From NCBI RefSeq assembly GCF_028769735.1, contig NC_088186.1, positions 8,649,001-8,713,000 on the forward strand: a stretch of DNA of 64,000 nucleotides, in the 5' to 3' direction. The notes under the pieces were generated by a model. That model was not told where the DNA came from. It saw only the letters and a program-made list of their open reading frames with translations, and did not search any database. This DNA is from Zonotrichia leucophrys gambelii (taxonomy: Eukaryota; Chordata; Aves; Passeriformes; Passerellidae). A program made the translations under genes and the position numbers. Below, piece by piece: positions 22,079 to 33,260 of this stretch (position 1 is the stretch's first letter; each line of letters begins with the position of its first letter).

Positions 22079-23505
22079 TCCCAGTCTCCTGATCCAGAAA
22101 TGGACATTACATTCCTAACACAGTCTCACTCTCACCAAGTGGAGAGCCCTAACTTTGCCCCTTGCTTCTCTGGCCTCTCTTCTCCTGAATTTTAACAAGA
22201 TAAAAAGAAAACACTTGGTTTTGCCATCATTTTGGAGCCATGAGGCCTGTCCCAAATCTTTACCAAAAGCTGTAGAACTCCCTCCACTGATTTCACTGGA
22301 CTGGGAACAAGCAGTCCCAATTTTCCCAGCACTGCCACAAACCCAGGAGCACTGCCAGCTGCACACAGAGCATGAAAAAAATCCTTTCTGCATTTTGGTG
22401 TTTTCCCCTCCCTGGGCCAAAAACGAGCAGTGTCACCCCACCACAACTCTGGTGACTCTCTCACTGCATTCCTCTCGAGCACAAGTACTTGGAGGAATAA
22501 AAAAAAAGTTTGTTTTCAATGCCTTTTTCCTCTGGCAGGTCGGGGTTTCCCTGGAGCTGTCCCACCCACGCCATTCCTCGGTGCCTCTCTTGTCAAGGAG
22601 CTGCAGAGCACAGAAGGAGCTGCAGAGTTTCTCTGTGTGGGGGTGGCTGAAAAGGCCATCCCCAGTCCCAGAGCAAGAGAGGAAACACTTGGCAGAGGGT
22701 GTGTTGAGGCAAGCCGTGGGATTTTCTGCCCCTGTGGTCACATGCGTGGGATTACAGGTCTTTAATTTTATTTTTTTTCCATCAGCATCTTTATGTAAAT
22801 CACGTCCAGGGATAGAAGCAGGTATTTTTCACTGGAAATGTGAATAATAGTGTGAGGATATCAAGCTTTGCACTATTTCTGGAACTTTTCTCTCATGCTT
22901 AGGAATTTTTCCATCGTGGCTGAAGAGCTTCTTGAATTAAACAGGGCTGCTCTGCTTGACCAGCAAAGTGAGAAAAGTGAATCTTGTCTTTCAACTTAAA
23001 CAAAAAATTGAAATTTTCCTTAAATATTTTACAACCTAATCCTCTTATCTGTGTTAATCATGGACCACATCCTCACCAGGGCTCACATGGAGTCCTTGCA
23101 CGCTGTGCTCGTCAGCTTTGCACCCAGAACATTCCCCCCAGGAAATGTGCAATGGGTGGCTGCCAAAAAAGTCTCCTTCCTGTAAAGTGTTCAGAGTGAC
23201 CACAGGAAGGTTTGTGATGCACTAAAGCTTCTGATTCATGATTGCCCACCTCTCACATGTGCAGGATGGTGGGGAAAGAGAGTAGGTGGGAACTTGTGAG
23301 GAGGAGATGTGATGCTACCATGAAGCACCACAAAAAAAAGCCTCAAATGGCCTCCAAGCTGAGTGACCAGATTTGTTAGGATTTCTTGCAACACAAGATT
23401 GTGACTAAGAGATCTTGAAAATCCTGGGCTTCCTTAGGAGCTGGTAGCTGGGGAAAAAGGGAGACAACTCCCCAGAAACAGCAAAAAACAGTTTGTTCTC
23501 TTAGT
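22079..23505. other. Intergenic, nothing recognised
   Basis: A 230-codon plus-strand frame (22155-22847) spans much of this stretch, but it has no domain and overlaps frames on the other strand. I see no repeat family here. Confidence 0.35.
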
Positions 23506-23507
23506 CA

Positions 23508-24125
23508 CAGAGACAGAGAATGGCTTGGATTGGAAGGGGTCTTAAAGATTATCAAGTTCCACTGTCCCAGGCTGCTCCCAGCCCTGTCCAGCCTGGCCTT
23601 GGGCACTGCCAGGGATCCAGGGACAGCCACAGCTGCTCTGGGCACCTGTGCCAGGGCCTGCCCACCCTCACAGGGGAGAATTCCTTCCTAATATCCAATC
23701 TAAACCCACTCTCTGACAGTTTGAAGCCATTCCCTCTTGTCCTGGTTCTCCAGGCCCTTGGAAATTGTCTCTCCCCATTTTGTTGGCTCATTCAGGCCCT
23801 GCAAGGCCACCCTGAGGTCCCCCCAAAGCTTCTCCTCTCCAGGTGCACAATCCCAGCTGTCCCAGCCTCTCCTCCCAGCAGAGCTGCTCCATCCTCTGAT
23901 CCCCCTGGAGCCTCCTCTGGATCTCTGCAGCAGCTCCAGCTCCTCCCTGTGCTGGGCCAGGGCTGGGGCAGCTCTGCAGGTGGGGTCTCACCTGGACACA
24001 GGGGACCAGAGGGTCTCAGCAGACACAGGGACAGCTCTGTGTGGCTCTCAAGGCAGAGCTGGCCTCAGGAGTTTGTCCCCAGCTCCTCTGGCTGCTGGAG
24101 GAGCCTTGGTGCTCCTGTGGTTTGA
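23508..24125 (-). mobile_element. Long CR1 LINE fragment, antisense
   Basis: About 620 bp of CR1 3' region. The minus strand reads in order the segment with GATGGAGCAGCTCTGCTGGG, GAGAAGCTTTGGGGGGACCT, a degenerate GGATATTAGGAAGGAATTCT block and the 3' tail. It is nearly collinear with the CR1 at 46780-47820. Confidence 0.9.
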
Positions 24126-24152
24126 CTAGAACTTGACATGGAATGGGGGAAG

Positions 24153-24519
24153 TGTCACAGACATCTTTTATGAAAAATCATTTCCTTAGGATTTTTGCTC
24201 CTGAGAAGCTGGGAGGCCTCAGGAACAAAATATAAATATTGATTATCTGCTGCTGTGGAATGCAACAGGTGCATCTGTGATTGGCCTATGTTGGTTGTTT
24301 CTAATTAATGGCCAATCACAGTGAGAATGATAACAAGCCTTTGTTATCATTCTTTGCTATTCTATTCTTAGCCAGCCTTCTGATGAAATCCTTTCTTCTA
24401 TTCTTTTAGTATAGTTTTAAAATAACATATAACATAAAATAATAAATCAAGCCTTCTGAAACATGGAGTCAGATCCTCGTCTCTTCCCTCATCCTCAGAC
24501 CCCTGTGAACGCGGTCACA
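24153..24519 (+). mobile_element. Solo LTR, ERVK-like family, with 6-bp target duplication
   Basis: A TGTCACAGACATC...GCGGTCACA element with AATAAATCAAGCCTTCTGAA near its 3' end. The 6-bp flanks GGGAAG (24147-24152 and 24520-24525) are identical, the duplication size of beta-retrovirus-like (ERVK) integrations. No gag, pol or env remains. Confidence 0.85.
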
Positions 24520-24525
24520 GGGAAG

Positions 24526-25053
24526 TATCAAAAGTTTAAATAATCAATTGTTTTAAAAACCAGCTGGGTGGAGTTTAACGTGTGTCAGGCCTAAGTCTGA
24601 CCTCAGACCCAAAGTTTGGTGTTTCTGCATTTGGTTACTCCCCAGGCTCCTCCAAAAAAAGCGAGGAAAAGCCAGATGAGAAGTGATGAGAATCAGAGGG
24701 TCCAGAAAACCTCCAGTGATCTCCTGGCAACCACAAACAACATTTAGAGTATGAGCTAATAATAGGAACCGTGACAAACACGGATAAAGATCCTTGGAGC
24801 AGTAGCACAGAAATGTAGACATGACTACACTGGGTGCATCTCACAAACACACTGCTGATTGCACCATTCCAGCGTGAAACAGCTAAAAATTGTGCTTCTA
24901 TTTTTTAGCACATCCTTTTTCTAGATGAACAAACACATAAATAAAGACTCTGTGGAGGAAAATATTGCAACAATTTTTTTCCACCAGTGCAATCAGAATG
25001 TGGACAGCTCTGGACATGTGCTTGCCCATATTCTGTGAAAATTCTGTTTGTAT
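24526..25053. other. Intergenic, nothing recognised
   Basis: AT-rich sequence, no gene-like frame or named repeat. Confidence 0.4.
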
Positions 25054-25206
25054 TAATAAAAAATTGTACTTTTCTCATTGGAACTGTCTCATGTTGTGAC
25101 AGCCACAGGTTTGATCTTGCCACTGCAAAGCAGAGATGATACCTGAAATTTCCTTTCTCTGGGCCATGTTCAGATGTTTCACTTTGTTTCCTTTCAGTAC
25201 AGAATG
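25054..25206 (+). repeat. Inverted repeat arm, partner 28211-28372
   Basis: The arm includes GACAGCCACAGGTTTGATCT and TCTGGGCCATGTTCAGATGT. Its reverse complement is at 28211-28372 over ~150 bp with high similarity. The two arms bracket 3 kb that holds both polypurine/polypyrimidine arrays. Confidence 0.7.
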
Positions 25207-26275
25207 AAAAGCTGAAAATCATTCCCTGAATATAATCCCTTGATTTGTCTAATATTTAGCTTCAGTGGAGTCGTTATGTTTTGGGTTTTTTTCATTTTTA
25301 CCAAAACAGAGAAAAGAGGGACTATTTTGAAATTAGGTCAAACTAAGTTGAAACAGGACAATCAAATATCATTGAAATGAAAACTGTTGATGTTTGCTCT
25401 TGACAGCATCATTCTTCCAAGTTTTCATTTGATTCAAGCTACTTTTCTTTCAAGAGGAAAAATATTTTTATTAGAAAGATTCTACTAACTCTGACATGGC
25501 TCAGTGTGAGGTGCCAAGGGCTGGATGAACATTGGGATTGAGGTTTTGCCTCTCACTCTCTGTGCAAATTAAGTTCTGCTGCTCTCTTCTTCCCAGCCAT
25601 TATTTTAAACAGCAGAACTTTTGTGTTATGCAATCTGGGAAGATTTTGAAAGTATTTTCATACTAGACCTGCAACCTTAAAGAGCAGAGACTGATCTAAA
25701 CGCTGATATTAAAGTTGAAACTATTATTAGCATTTAAGAAATAGCTGCCATTGAAGAAATTTACTTAACAATAATAACAACAATAGCGATACCAGTAGTA
25801 ATATTAGGAGTAGCAATATTAATGATAACAATTTCTGATTAAATCAAGTGCTCCACAAAGTTTCAGCTCCATGACCTGGTAAGTCCATTCCAACATCAAT
25901 GGTGGAAATGTGAGACGTGAAATAAGGAGCTCAGAATCCCAGCCTGCATTTTCCTATTGTAAATTCAAAGCCCAGAGAAGAAGAGCAGCTGGCCAGTGCA
26001 GAACACACAATTTAAAGCCTTTTTTCAGGCACATTTTTAAGTTGTTTATCAGTTCTGTATTCTTTTTGTCCTCTCAAAGACATTTCATGAAGTAAGTCTC
26101 AAAGCAGCCCTGTAATCACGTTTTAGCAAAACACTTCATGTGGTTGTGCCTTCTGCTGCCTGCATTCCCCACACCCTGAGTAATCCTCACTGGGTTTTCC
26201 TGGCTTTCCTGCAATTGGACATGCTGCTACAGAGGTACCAGAGACAAACAACACACTTCTAACCTGAAAGAGGGG
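25207..26275. other. Intergenic, nothing recognised
   Basis: AT-rich, with a degenerate AATAATAACAACAATAG run at about 25768-25835. No gene. Confidence 0.35.
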
Positions 26276-26280
26276 GAAAT

Positions 26281-26738
26281 TAGCTTCAATGTGCAGAAGG
26301 AATTGTTCATTGGGAGGTGGGCAGGCTCTGGCACAGCAGCTGTGGCTGCCCCTGGATCCCTGGCAGTGCCCAAGGCCAGGGAGCATCTGTTTCTCAGCAT
26401 TTTCCTCATGTAACACCTTTCACTTCAACCACTATCCTTTTATTGTGCCATACAGGTGAGTGGGATCAAGATAAAGCTTTAGAGATTTTGCTTTCAATAA
26501 TTAGCTTCAATGTGCAGAAGGAATGTCATTGGGAGGTGGGCAGGCATGGCACAGGAGCTGTGGCTGCCCCTGGATCGCTGAGCAGTGCCCAAGGCCAAGG
26601 GAAGCATCTGTTTCGTCAGCATTTTGCCCATGTAACACCTTTCACTTCAACCGAATCCATGGCATCCAGGGAGCTGCAAGTGGGAAAAAATATAAAGCTT
26701 TTAGAGAATTTTGCTTTTCAATTAATTCTTTGATTCCA
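26281..26738. repeat. Tandem duplication, two ~221-bp units
   Basis: Unit 1 starts at 26281 and unit 2 at 26502, both with TAGCTTCAATGTGCAGAAGG. Each contains an antisense-looking CR1 scrap (CAGCTGTGGCTGCCCCTGGA) followed by AACACCTTTCACTTCAA and AATATAAAGCTTTTAGAG-type sequence. The downstream half recurs at 31024-31165. Unit 2 runs into the GGGAA array. Confidence 0.85.
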
Positions 26739-26742
26739 GAAA

Positions 26743-27120
26743 GAAAGAAAAAGAAGGAAGGGAAGGGAAGGGAAGGGAAGGGAAGGGAAGGGAAGGGAAG
26801 GGAAGGGAAGGGAAGGGAAGGAAGGGAAGGGAAGGGAAGGGAAGGGAAGGAAGGGGGAAGGGGAAGGGAAGGGAAGGGGAGGGAAGGGAAGGGGGAGGAG
26901 GGAAGGGAAGGAAGGAAGGGAAGGGAAGGAAGGAGGGAAGGGAAGGGAAGGGAAGGGAAGGGAAGGGAAGGGAAGGAGGAAGGGAAGGGAAGGGAAGGGA
27001 AGGGAAGAGGAAGGAAAGGGAAGGGAAGGGAAGGGAAGGGAAGGAAGGGAAAGGGAAGGAGGGAAGGAAGGAAGGGAAGGGAAAGGAAGGAAGGAAGGGA
27101 AGGGAAGGGAAGGGAAGGAA
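26743..27120 (+). repeat. (GGGAA)n polypurine array
   Basis: About 378 bp of almost uninterrupted purine on the plus strand, mainly GGGAA units with GGAAG and GGGGAAG variants. It satisfies the G3-N2 spacing of G-quadruplex motifs throughout and could also form a triplex. Open frames through it are artefacts. Confidence 0.97.
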
Positions 27121-27240
27121 GCTGGACAGGGCTTGGGGCAGCCTGGGACAGTAGGAGCTGTCCCTGCCGTGGCAGGGGTGGGATGGGATGGATTTAATGT
27201 CTCTTCCAACCGAAACCAGTCTGGGTTTCTCTGACAGCTC
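27121..27240 (+). mobile_element. CR1 LINE 3' end, sense
   Basis: It starts abruptly at the end of the GGGAA array with CTGGACAGGGCTTGGGGCAG and ends with CTTCCAACCGAAACCAGTCT. Only the last ~115 bp of CR1 remain. Confidence 0.9.
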
Positions 27241-27845
27241 TTTATGTTATTCATTACTCCCATGGAATGTCAATGAAAATCCCTCAATGCCAAGCACTGC
27301 AAAACTCTCCAGTCTCGTGTGAAAGTCTTTCCCAGACACAATGATCCCCTGAACGACCACAGTTCAGCACAGAGGGCACCAGAACACTGAGCACAGCCAG
27401 CACTGTCTGGCCGGGGACCCAGGGCCAGCCCAGGGTGTCCGGGCAGTGTGGGCTCCAGCCTGGCTGCACAGCCATCCCCTGGCACTGAGCCACAGGTGGC
27501 TGCTGGCACATCACCGTGCAGGCCAGGCATTGTGCAAGGGCTGCTGGTGATTTCCAGGTGAATTCCCTGCCAGGAGAGCAGCCACCACTGAGAGCTGCTC
27601 ACCCTGTTGTGTTTGCTGCCTGCTGGCAGCTGCCAGGCACGGCTGCAGACGTGACCAAAGGGTGGCACCGCTGCCTTGGCACACACAGGGATGGGATGTG
27701 CAGGGTGGGGACAGGACGTGCAGTGAGTGGAGGCACAGCAGAGGTGCTGCAGCCTCCTGGGTCAAGCCCAGTTGGAGAAAGGCATGAGGAAAATAAAAAA
27801 ATAATCTAGATCTAGATGAAAGAGAAGCCTACCTGATTCCCTAGT
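27241..27845. other. Intergenic, nothing recognised
   Basis: GC-rich unique sequence with overlapping frames. No gene evidence. Confidence 0.35.
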
Positions 27846-28209
27846 TCTTCTCTTCTCTTCTCTTCTCTTCTCTTCTCTTCTCTTCTCTTCTCTTCTCTTC
27901 TCTTCTCTTCTCTTTTTTCTTTCTCTTCTTTCTTCTCTTCTTCTCTTCTCTTCTCTCTCTCTCTCTCTCCTCTCCTTCTCTCCTCTCTCTCTCCTCTCCT
28001 CTCCTCTCTCTCCTCTCCTCTCCTCTCCTCTCCTCTCCTCTCCTCTCCTCTCCTCTCCTCTCCTCTCCTCTCCTCTCCTCTCCTCTCCTCTCCTCTCCTC
28101 TCCTCTCCTCTCCTCTCCTCTCCTCCTCCTCTCCTCTCCTCTCCTCTCCTCTCCTCTCCTCTCCTCTCCTCTCCTCTCCTCTCCTCTCCTCTCCTCTCCT
28201 CTCCTCTCC
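27846..28209 (+). repeat. (TCTTC)n then (TCCTC)n polypyrimidine array
   Basis: About 364 bp of nearly pure pyrimidine on the plus strand: TCTTC units to about 27920, a mixed CT stretch, then a long run of CTCCT units to 28207. Its purines are on the opposite strand from the array at 26743, 0.7 kb away. Minus-strand frames of 144-171 codons of Arg/Glu repeats are artefacts. Confidence 0.97.
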
Positions 28210-28210
28210 C

Positions 28211-28372
28211 TTTCATTCCACACTGAAAGTAAACAAAGTGAAACATCTGAACATGGCCCAGAGAAAGGAAATTTCAAGTATCATCTCTGCTTAGCAGTGA
28301 CAAGATCAAACCTGTGGCTGTCACAGTGTGAGACAGTTCCAGTGAGAGAAAAACAATTTTTGGTAATACAGT
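28211..28372 (-). repeat. Inverted repeat arm, partner 25054-25206
   Basis: It begins immediately at the end of the TCCTC array and matches the reverse complement of 25054-25206, for example AACATCTGAACATGGCCCAG. The unit is probably a dispersed element whose end seeded the array. Confidence 0.7.
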
Positions 28373-29688
28373 TCTCTTCCAATCTTCTTGGAAGATTAAA
28401 TTGTGTTTAATTAAACTGTGTTTAATTAAATTAAAATTAAATTGTGTTTCATTTCCATTAAACACAATATTACTGATACCACATGACCCCAAATGCCCTT
28501 CCATTACTCATTCCAAACACCAGTCCTAGATGATTCGGTGACGGAGATTTTCCCCATGAATGCCCAAAACTTGAGGAAGCACCCTCAAAATCCAGAGGGT
28601 TCAGTGCTGAGACATCCCACTGGGAATTTGGAATATTCATCATTGTAGAAATGTGTTACTGGAATGACCCAGAGAATAAGAGGGAAGAGGAACTTGAGAA
28701 GATGAGGGAAATCGTGTCTCAACAAATTGATGGAAAAACAAAACAGAGGAGTCTCTAAATTAGATAGGGAGGGAAGAACAGCTGCATGATTTGAGCTCCT
28801 TCTTTTCCTCCCATCAGGTGGGGAAGGCTGCTCTGCTGAAGGCTCCATGGAGCAGGATGAAGGAAGCACAGGGGCATCTTTCATCCAGTGTCTGCTCCAA
28901 GTGAACACACACAGATGAATCATTTGTCCTTATTTATCAAGACTCTTTTGCTGAAAGCCGTGGAAGTCACTGTGATGATCCTCCTGTGGTTTTTCTACAG
29001 CTTCATTTTCTTGAGACCATTGCTTATTCAAAGAAATGAGATTATTCAGGATGCTTTCCCCTCTTGCTATTCTTCACAGTTTCAGATAATAGGCAAAATT
29101 TCTGAGAATGGCATGGCAGCCTGCATGGCGTTTCTGCAAATGGCAGAGTTTTATTACACAGCACAGACAGCTGTCAAAGCTTTCAACAATAGTTCATCTT
29201 CCAGCAATAGCAGAGGAGAGTTTAATCAATAGTAATTATAAAGAAACAAGATTAAGTCCTTCAGCTATAGCTGATACCATCTTGTACCTGACAAAGAGAT
29301 GAGAACATAGGGCAAAATTATTCTGCAGATTTAGAAATCGTGCTGTTCTTGTTTGATCCACCTATGACAGCAGACAGGGTGTGATTTGTGTGTCCCTGGG
29401 TGTGAGTTGTATCCTTTCTCTCATTATTCAGTGACTCTTACACCACAGAGCCCTTCCCCAATACTCCAAATTGCCCCCCTAAGCTGTGTTGCTCAGACTC
29501 CCCAGGTGTTTCTGAACGTCCGGCTCCTCATTCTTTCTTCACCTTGGTAGTAATGACACTGAAAGACAGAAAATAAATGGATGGGGAAAAGAGGCTCAAG
29601 CCCTCCTGCACTTTGTTTCATTTACCATGGCAGCATTCCAGCACTTCCCTCCAACCTGCCCTGTCTCTGTCCCCTTCCCATCCATGGA
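28373..29688. other. Intergenic, nothing recognised
   Basis: Mostly AT-rich unique sequence. A 114-codon frame (28888-29232) has a hydrophobic stretch but no splice or coding support. A TTTAATTAAA-rich run lies near 28405-28440. Confidence 0.35.
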
Positions 29689-29689
29689 G

Positions 29690-30345
29690 CTGGGTGTGAC
29701 AGGAATGGATTGTCATTGGGAAGTCACTGAGTGCCTGGAGGAGTGTGGGAACTCAGTGCATCCCTCCAGGTGTCCAGAGTTGCTGAGGACCCGGCTGGGG
29801 GGCTGGGAGACCCTGGCACACAGCCCAAAACACCTGGGGATTTGATTTTGACCCCTGGAGCGAGTTACCAACTTTGTATGCAGACATGAAAGTCACAGAA
29901 GTTTGAATAGTCTAATAATAAAATATTCACAGGGTGAGAATGTAGATTTTAGAATTTTTGGTATGGGGGTTATGGGGACAAGATGGAGGAACTTGGGTGT
30001 GTCCAGCCTTTCCTCTTCTTCTTCTTGTTCTCCATTTTCTGCAGTGATGTTGGCACTTTGGGATTGGTTTAGAGTAGAAGTGCACTGTCTAACACAGGTG
30101 ATAGGTGTTGGGAATTAGGTGTAAATATGTTATATGTAGTTTATAGTATAAAAGGACAACACAAAGAGTGCCTGTGGCTGCCCTGCTGAGCAGATCTTGG
30201 CTGGGCAGAAAGAAAATTTTATAGATAAGAATTAAGAAACAACTTCAAGACTGAAAAGTGAAGAGTCCAGACTCGTTCTTCAGCCATGTGGGCCACAGCA
30301 GAGACATCCTGCACATCTCAGGGCAGCAATTACCAACCAAAAACC
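29690..30345 (+). mobile_element. LTR, family C, sense
   Basis: It matches the reverse complement of 32200-32850 over about 600 bp. It contains a TATA box (TATAAAAGG at 30147-30155) followed by CCCTGCTGAGCAGATCTTGG, the layout of a retroviral promoter. Weak similarity continues a little beyond 30345 and may be internal sequence. Ends not fixed. Confidence 0.65.
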
Positions 30346-31020
30346 CGAGAGAGGAGCAGGACAGCTTTGGAGCTGGAGTGGCTCTGTAGGGCCACAGCAC
30401 TGCCATAATCTGAATTGGAAGTGTTGCTGTGTGAGCTACAGGAGAGGTGTGTGTGGCAAGGTGGAATGAGGTAAGGAACATCAAGTACTTCTGTAGTGTT
30501 ATTTCCCCAGAATATCCCCAGGATATTTGTTCTAACAGAGTTATTATCTCCCCCAGCCTACATCCTCACATTCCTTCTGTTCTTAGACTACCAAGCCCAG
30601 ACTTTTACTGAGCTGTGTAAAATCAGAAGTGATTTGCCTTAAATAATTGAATGGAGGAGAGTACAAGAGAACAACATTTCTCCACAAGAGACCTCCAATT
30701 ATCCATTACATTCCTGCATCCTCTATTCTAAAATATTCAAAAATATGAAAATTTTTCCCATTGTCAATGGCAGTGCATTAATTTATAGGGTTCAAATCCC
30801 AGCAGATCAGCTGCTAGAACATTTTGGAGGCAGAACATTTTGCCAAGCATTATGTCCTGACAGCTGTGTGTAAGTAACAATTAGTTTAGATGGCATTACA
30901 GAAACAAGCTGATGTTTAACCTGGGAAATGACAAGCACTCACAGATAAAACCTGCAGGTGTAATTAGGTATAGGATTAGGTATAATTTTGTGATAAAGCA
31001 GAGACTGAGCCATTAAGCTC
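30346..31020. other. Spacer between inverted family C LTRs, left part
   Basis: AT-rich, no gene. AGGTATAGGATTAGGTATAA lies at about 30966. Confidence 0.35.
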
Positions 31021-31023
31021 AGC

Positions 31024-31165
31024 ATCTGTTTCTCAGCATTTTCCCCATGTAACACCTTTCACTTCAAGCACTGTCCTTTTATTGTGCCATACCAGAGAGG
31101 CTTCAAGTGGGAAAAAAATATAAAGCTTTTAGAGAATTTTGCTTCTCAATTAATTCTTTGATTCC
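31024..31165 (+). repeat. Third copy of the 26380-26735 segment
   Basis: Direct repeat of the CATCTGTTTCTCAGCATTTT, AACACCTTTCACTTCAA and AATATAAAGCTTTTAGAG blocks seen twice at 26281-26738. As there, it is followed by a purine-rich microsatellite. Confidence 0.8.
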
Positions 31166-31168
31166 AGT

Positions 31169-31228
31169 TAAAAAGAAAGAAAGAAAGAAAAAAGAAAGAA
31201 AGAAAAAAAATAAAATAAAAAATAAAGT
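31169..31228 (+). repeat. (GAAA)n/(TAAAA)n microsatellite
   Basis: An AAAGAAAGAAAGAAAG run passing into AAATAAAATAAAA. It sits at the position that the GGGAA array occupies after the sister repeat at 26738. Confidence 0.9.
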
Positions 31229-32199
31229 TTTATTGCTTGATTTATCAGTAGGTTAACTTATAACTTCTGTTCTGCTTACTACAGCTCAGAGTTCAGCTCT
31301 ACAAAAGTCATGAGCATTAATTATCTACAAAAGTCATGAGCATTAATTATCAGCAATCAGCCTTATCAGGTAGCCAAAACACATTTGGATGGAGGCAGAG
31401 TCACATCCTGTGTCAACAGATCCTTCCACGAGCCACCGCTGTACTCTAGCAATGCTCCATTATTTCACCCACCGGAAATCTCAGCCTCGATGCTTGGTAC
31501 AGAACCATTTCTGCTTTTCCCCAGAGTTCCCTGACTCACTGGCTTTGCCCAAACACCAGGGCTGGGAGCTGAGGGCTCTTACATCACTGTTCCAGGCTCG
31601 TGGACATGCTGTCCCGGTTTCCTCGTTTGCATGTCCATGCTGACACACCCCTGCCGTGTCCTGCACTGTGGTCATGGGCTGGGTGAGGGCTCACCCACAA
31701 AGCCAGTGCGTAATGTTCAGCGCTAGCTCCTCACCCCACAGCTGAGACTGTGCCAGGAGATCCCACAGGAGGAGATGAGGGAGCACAGCCCTGTTGGAAA
31801 GTTTCAGGAATTGACTAATTAACTGGTGAGAAAGGCCCAATTAAGAAGCAGCAAACTCCTGACCTCAGAAGGCAACCAGGAAGAGGAGCCTGCACAGACT
31901 CCTACCCAGATCCTGCATCCCAGGCTGGGCTGTCCCAACAAGTCTCCTTCCTCCCCCACTCAGGATGTCAGTACCCCCATGGAGCTGACAGAGCAGCAAT
32001 GCCTGGCAGGATTGCCTCACAGCCACACCCTCCAGCTCCTCTCAGCACCATCTTCACATGGCTTCAAAGCTGCAAATCCATCCTCATTCCACCATGGCTT
32101 TTGCCAAAACGTGGTGGTATCAGAGCAGGCTTCACCCAGGTGCATTCAAGCTGCTGCAAGCACCTTCCTTGGATGTCACAGTCCCATTTTCTCGGGTTG
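31229..32199. other. Spacer between inverted LTRs, right part
   Basis: It contains a small direct duplication of CTACAAAAGTCATGAGCATT (about 31299 and 31324). No gene or named repeat was recognised. Confidence 0.4.
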
Positions 32200-32850
32200 C
32201 TGTTGTTAATTGCCACCCCAAGATGTGCAGGATGTCTCTGCTTCACCCCACGCAACTGAAGAACGAGTCTGGGCTCTTCACTTTTCGATCTTGAAGTTGT
32301 TTCTTAATTCTTATCTATAAAATTTTCTTTTTGCCCAGCCGAGATCTGCTCAGCAGGGCAGCCACAGGCACTCTGTGTTGTCCTTTTATACTACAAACTA
32401 CCTATAACATATTTACACTTAATTCCCAATACCTATCACCTGTGTTAGACAGTGCACTTCTACTCTAAACCAATCCCAAAGTGCCAACAGCACTGCAGGA
32501 AATGGAGAACAAGAAGAAGAAAAAGAAGGAGAAAGGCTGGACACGCCCAGGTTCCTCCATCTTGTCCCCATAACCCCCATACCAAAAATCCGAAAATCTA
32601 CATTATCACCCTGTGAATATTTTATTATAAGACTATTCAAACTTCTGTGACTTTCATGTCTGCATACAAAGCTGGTAACTTGCTCCAAGGGTCAAAATCA
32701 AATCCCCAGGTGTTCTGGGCTGTGTGCCAGGGTCTCTGAGCCCCCCAAAGATGTTCTTGGCAACTCTGGACATCCAAAGGGATGTGCTGAGTTCTGACAC
32801 CATTTTCCCTCCTCAGCCCCTCCAAGTGTAAAACCAGTTCCAAATCTCCA
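32200..32850 (-). mobile_element. LTR, family C, antisense
   Basis: Reverse complement of 29690-30345, including the inverted TATA segment (CCTTTTATACTA near 32382). With its partner it forms arms of about 600 bp around a ~1.85-kb spacer. Confidence 0.65.
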
Positions 32851-33009
32851 GCAAGTCCTTCTGCACAGGCTGACCATGACATTTGGCCATCATTTTTTCC
32901 TCAGATCTGCTCTTCCCATGCTGCTCTCGCATCCTGCTGCCACATCCACCCACAAAAGCCAGATGTGTTCCTAGTTCACGCCTGTCTCCTGCCTGTCATA
33001 GTTCAGACA

Positions 33010-33260
33010 GTCACAATACAAAGCAACACTGCATTTTCAGAAGGCTTCAAACTATTTTTATTTTAGCATGCATGCTATTTATACAGTCTTACAAAACTCA
33101 TCAGTTTACTCATTGATCAGGAAAGACAAAGTGCTCATTGGAACAGGCAGTTGTAGGTCTCTCTTATTTCTCCTTCTTTCTTTCTTGGTTTCTGTGTCAA
33201 CGACCTTGGTAGAAAATTCTTCCAGGTGTGAACGTTGATCCTCTGATCAAACTTCTCTCT
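33010..33260 (-). mobile_element. LTR-like repeat, antisense
   Basis: It resembles 12945-13322 in the order of an AT-rich start, a TTATACAGTCTTACAAA block and CATTGATCAGG. Diverged; boundaries are uncertain. Confidence 0.4.

Noticed and set aside
22155..22847. 230-codon plus-strand frame
   Set aside because: No recognisable family, and the opposite strand is also open; composition looks non-coding.
26523..27197. 224-codon Gly/Lys/Glu repeat frame
   Set aside because: Translation of the (GGGAA)n array.
27762..28277. 171-codon Arg/Glu repeat frame (minus strand)
   Set aside because: Pure translation of the (TCTTC/TCCTC)n array.
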